From Coniella vitis (lineage: Eukaryota > Ascomycota > Sordariomycetes > Diaporthales > Schizoparmaceae), in assembly GCA_011317545.1 (NCBI GenBank), contig WUJK01000008.1, positions 1 through 64,000 of the forward strand: a stretch of 64,000 nucleotides of DNA, in the 5' to 3' direction. The position numbers and the translations under genes are program-made. Under the pieces are notes generated by a model. The model was not told the DNA's origin. It did not search any database and worked only from the letters and a program-made list of their open reading frames with translations. The stretch's first letter is position 1; each line of letters begins with the position of its first letter. Below, piece after piece: positions 59,880 to 64,000 of this stretch.

Positions 59880-60047
59880 TATAATGATCCTTGCCTGAAT
59901 CCCGGATTCTGGAAGTACCTATAAATTGTATATTAGCAGGTGGGGAAGTATTACCTTTAAGTCTTCGTACGTTATCGAGCAATATTAAGTATTATAAGTA
60001 ATTAAGAGGGATTACCCTATTATATAAAATAATACTTAGATTTATAA
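59880..60047 (-). repeat. Inverted LTR piece, interrupted by E5
   Basis: 168 bp matching the first part (+ orientation) of the ED/E4 LTRs: TATAATGATCCTTGCCTGAA to AGATTTATAA. The outer left edge keeps CA/TG. The rest of this LTR, and any element attached, must lie beyond the E5 insertion, outside the window. Confidence 0.85.
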
Positions 60048-60519
60048 TGTTATGACCCATGAACATGCAGGTCACAGGAACAGGCCAGCGCAACCATATG
60101 CCAGCAAATCGGAACCGCAACGGACCGATGGGGATCTCTTATGTAAGGACATCTGGACACTCATGGTAACATAATCAGGGTTAGGGTCCTAATGGTTGCA
60201 TAGTCGACAGAGTCGCTCATCGACCCAGTCGACCTATACACCACGAGTCGATAGAGTCGCCTATCGACTAGATCGACTTATACTACAACAGAAGGATATA
60301 AGGACAGGAGTTCACGGCTTAATATTAGATAGTTTCCTTATAGTCTTTAGTTGTAAATCTAAGTATTATTTTATATAATAGGGTAATCCCTCTTAATCAC
60401 TTATAACACTTGATATTGCTCGATAACGTACGAAGACTTAAAGGTAATACTTCCCTATCCTGCTAATATACAACTTACAGGTACTTCTAGAATCAGGGAT
60501 TTAGGCAAGGATCATTATA
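60048..60519 (+). repeat. E5 5' LTR
   Basis: 472 bp, TGTTATGACCC to AGGATCATTATA. The 5' 150 bp show the least mutated version of this LTR in the window (CCATGAACATGCAGGTCACA and onward). AGTTGTAAA at 60349-60357 may mark the RNA 5' region used in self-priming. Confidence 0.93.
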
Positions 60520-60545
60520 TTTTCACAACTCTTATTTAGGACGGT
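60520..60545 (+). other. E5 primer-binding region
   Basis: TTTTCACAACTCTTATTTAG follows the LTR directly. No tRNA 3'-end complement (TGG...) is seen. Confidence 0.5.
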
Positions 60546-60569
60546 CTACGTATACCTCTTAGGCAATAT

Positions 60570-61620
60570 TAAGTATAGCATTCAACTATAGCTCTAATAG
60601 TTCCAGCCCCCTCGACGGTTAACTAGGCCTAGAATACCAATCAGCAGCTCTTAACCACTATCAACGTACTTACTATACGTATTATAGAACTCGAAGCTCG
60701 AGGAAATACCGGCGGAACTACTAATAAGCCCTTTAAAATAGAATAGCTTAAGGTCTATTGCGGATAAGAAGACGATATTTAACCTTTTATTATAGCCCTT
60801 AGAGCTTACTTCCAGTACTACTAATAGCAATTCCCTACTAAAGCCAAGAAAGTAGAATTCGTAGCTAGCAGGCTTAAAGGCGACGTACTTATATAGTTTA
60901 AACCTATTCTACGAAACTTCCTAGAATTCGATACCGAAGAAACTAGAGAAGATAAGACCAACGAACTCTTTATATTATTCGAAACCTTCGCCTAGATACT
61001 TAAGGAAACCTTTAGAAACCCTAACGAAAAACGTAACGTAGAACGTAAGATCTCCCAACTCAAATAAACTAAATTAGCATCGTATTATATAGCGCTCTTC
61101 CGGCAGATTATATTACGTCTCTACTAGGATAACGAACCTCTTATAATAGCCTATTATAACGGGCTTAAAGAATCTATTAAAGACGAGCTATATAAGATAC
61201 CTCGACTAGAGATATTCGCAGAATTTGCGGTAATAGTAGTAGCTATTAATAACCGTAATTAGGAAAGGAACCAGGAATAGCAAGGAAGGCAAAGACCTAT
61301 TACTAACCTTATACCCAGGGCTAATACCGGAAAACGATATTAACGGCCACCTTAACGCTACGCACCCCGACAGAATAACTATCGTAGTATAGCAACCAGC
61401 GGCACAATACACTTAGGCCCTATAAAGCTCGATATAGCTTAGCGTAAACCTATAAGCAAGGAATGCTTTAACTGCGGTAAGATAGGCTATTTCGTACGAG
61501 AATACCGATAACCTAAGAAACCCAGAGAATTTAAGAAAGTCCCCGAAGGACGATAAGTTAATATAATAATATACGAGACTACGGACTCCACTCCCAGCTA
61601 AAACCAGCTTCTAGAATAAG
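60570..61620 (+). pseudogene. gag: E5 gag relic with CCHC knuckle
   Basis: Gag domain text in RIP-broken frames. At about 61459-61503 is KECFNCGKIGYFVREY, a CCHC zinc knuckle with two Cys intact and His/last Cys read as Tyr. It binds RNA in functional relatives. More intact than the E3 copy. Confidence 0.8.
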
Positions 61621-62699
61621 CATCGGATAACTCCGATTACGGACTCCTTAACTAGACCTTCTATTATAAGGATAATTATATAACGTACCTCTCGGCAAAG
61701 CAAGGCTTAGGATAATTCCCTTAGAAACCTCGCAAGGAATAACAAATTGCAATCACCCAGAAAACACCCCTCTCTACGGATAACGGTCTATTCGAAAGAC
61801 TAGTAATAGAGCAGTAAGCCTAGCTTATTAGGGAATACCCCTACTAGCGTAATATAGAAGGGTACGAACTACCTAACAAAACAGATATCTCGCAGAGTAA
61901 TATCACGGAAATCATAGAATAATAGGAAACGCTCTATATTAGTTAGGATACTAGCGCCCAAACTATTAATAAAGAAATAAGCTTAGAATTAGAAAGCTCT
62001 ATAGACGGAGATATCGATAAAGGAGACGTATACTACCTTATCTATAGTATTATACTTAGAGAACTATTCCGAATAATATCTTATTAAGACGAAACCCCCC
62101 TTATATAGGAAGACGCGCGAATTAATTACCTCTACAAAAAATACTACTAGATCGTATAATTTGCCTGTATTATATATAATTGCAGATAATACTTTAAATA
62201 TAAGGTAACCAACGAATAATTCCCTACGCGCGAGATAGGGCATAGCATTATCGCCTATAACAACGATAACAGCGACTATTATAAAGTACTTAGAATAAGG
62301 GGAAACTACGCTAGTATTAGCCTTATATATAACACCCCCTACGAATATACTATACGATAAGTAAAATAGTACTAATATATAACACCCTAATACGCACCTT
62401 ACGTATAAGAAAAAGCGCTTAACTAGTATAGAATACGCGAATAGAAGCGAAGGGAAAAGCGCGTAAAGCCCGTATACGCGGAACCCACGTACTATAGCTT
62501 CTATAAGAGCGTAGACTATGCAGAATATATAGCAGATAAAGTACGAATCTACTATATTATTAAGAACAGCGAACCCGGAGTATAGACTCCGTATACCGAA
62601 GAAGAAAATTAAGCGCGCCTATAGCAATAAGCCGCAGTATATATACGATACGGAATATAATAAGCCAAGAACCTAGTATAAATAGCAGCCCTTAAAGTA

Positions 62700-64000
62700 T
62701 AGTAAGAATAGCAGAACCTAAAAGGCAAGGATCGCCTATAAGGGATAATAAGCGATTAGGACTTATAATAAAGTCCCTCTATATAATAGATAGCTCGATA
62801 TACGAATATTTAAAAATCGCAGTACGAATTAACGATAAATACTATATAGTACTCCTAGATAGCGGAGCATAAGGAAACTTTATATCCCTAAGCGTTATTA
62901 ATAGAGAACGGATACCTTAGAAGAAGAAGATAGAACCCTATAAACTTAGCACCGTAGAAGGTATAAAAGTCGCTTATAGCTAAGGTATTATCGATATAGA
63001 ATCTAATTAATTACTAATTATAATCTACGGACGTATAATACTAATAAACTTCGATATTACGGACACCGCATAATACGAGCTAATCTTAGGCATACTATAG
63101 TTAAGAAAGGAAAATCCTCGAATCGATTAGACTAATAGCTATATTTTATAGGATAAAGCGGATACCTAAGAAGCGGTTATAATTAAAGGCGTAGGATCGG
63201 ATTTAGTTATTAAGCGATACCTAGATAATAGGGGCTTAAACGAATTTATATATACCTCTAAATCGAGAAGAGCTAAAGCGATAGCTACCCTAGGATACGA
63301 TAAACCTCGATAGCTTATAGAGAAGGATCTAACGATAGTTAGTACCTAATAGAATAAGGGATATAGCAGATCAGGATACGATATAATAGGATTCTATAAA
63401 TAGTAGGATATATTATCGCGATAAGTTTAAGAAGGAACTAAGTACGTATAACGATATCTCCTTATAATAGCAATTATATAAGACGAAGATACGTTTAGAG
63501 ACCTCTCCGGTATACCAGAAGAGTATCGGAAGTTTATAAAACTATTTTAAGGAAAATTCGATAACGGCCTACTAGAGCATAGCCTATACGACTACGAGAT
63601 CCTACTTAAAGAAGGAGAATAACTAAAGTTCTTTCCTATCTACGGATTAGATAAGGATAAACTTAAAGCACTTAGAGAATATATCGACGAAAATCTTAAG
63701 AAAGGCTATATTAGACCCTCCTATTTATTAGTAGGATACCCAATCCTATTTATACTAAAGAAAAACGGCAAACTACGACTATATGTTAACTATCGGCAAC
63801 TTAACGATATTATAATTAAGAATCGGTACCCCTTACCTCTCTTTAAAGAACTTAGAGATAGACTTAGAGGAGCCTAATAGTTTATAGCCCTCGACCTTAA
63901 AGAAGGATATACGTATATTCGTATTAAACCCGGAGAAGAATAGAAAACAGCGTTTAGAATACGCTACGGATATTTCGAATATCTTATTATACTATTCGGA
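62700..64000 (+). pseudogene. pol: E5 pol relic, protease to RT start
   Basis: The protease LLDSGA lies at about 62850-62870, the protease-RT linker follows, and RT from about 63620 includes KNGKLRLYVNYRQLND near 63770. The window ends inside RT before the YLDD box. In-frame stops of RIP type. Confidence 0.88.

Larger units (their letters stand above)
60048..64000 (+). mobile_element. E5: gypsy chromodomain element, 5' part
   Basis: Begins with a full LTR inserted into another LTR (left flank TATAA, 60043-60047). It continues with leader, gag, protease and the start of RT, and runs off the window. Its first ~180 bp are essentially unmutated, then RIP density rises. It aligns with E1 and E3. 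Confidence 0.92.

Overview
The window looks like an AT-rich, transposon-packed block of a filamentous ascomycete (Pezizomycotina) genome. Most of it has been stripped of CA and TG dinucleotides, so reading frames are riddled with TAA/TAG where CAA/CAG stood, while CG is kept. That is the signature of repeat-induced point mutation (RIP). Three islands keep normal composition and frames: about 10243-11275, 17327-19900 and 54088-59879. The order (Hypocreales, Leotiomycetes or other) cannot be fixed from the sequence.

Layout. 1-5218: 3' part of a Ty3/gypsy chromodomain element (E1, +), inserted into a RIP-decayed RecQ-type, telomere-linked-helicase-like gene (5219 to about 8700, -). Beyond it lie a Cys-rich-type relic, a 71-77 bp minisatellite (9772-10230) and a telomere-like G-rich tract (10245-10290). 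10373-11094: a gag-like 5' fragment with three 84-bp repeats. 11280-15470: RIP-decayed sequence with a perfect hairpin, a gag-like relic and a 43-bp minisatellite. 15470-17321: 3' fragment of a gypsy element (E6, +) whose LTR cuts the 3' end of an intact-looking 543-codon gene (17303-18934, -). 19247-24722: gypsy element E7 (+), truncated at its 5' end. It shares its LTR with E3 (24262-54087, +). E3 carries E2 (25039-39828, +) in its gag, E2 carries ED (29229-36840, -) in its integrase, and E4 (46089-53658, -) sits in the 3' LTR of E3. Target-site duplications prove most of these nestings. 54088-59879: low-copy island with a secreted ADP-ribosyltransferase-like gene (55366-56004, +) and a conserved-type fungal hypothetical gene (57097-57705, -). 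59880-60047: an inverted LTR piece, into which gypsy element E5 (60048 to the window end, +) inserted.

The most unusual content is a module between the chromodomain and the 3' LTR of the gypsy elements, reading against pol. It consists of a 72-nt tRNA-Arg(UCU)-like gene (four copies: 15943, 23432, 30506, 47363) followed by an antisense ORF with Cys/His-like spacing and a coiled coil (six elements). In E7 this module lies in an island that escaped RIP, and the tRNA-like copy there keeps clear A and B boxes. The elements also lack an obvious tRNA primer site, but the sequence just after the 5' LTR is complementary to a motif inside the LTR, as expected for Tf1-type self-priming.

No recognisable element here is complete and open enough to be active in its present form. 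The only plausible expressed protein genes are the three in the unmutated islands (the one at 17303 is broken), plus possibly the E7 antisense ORF.
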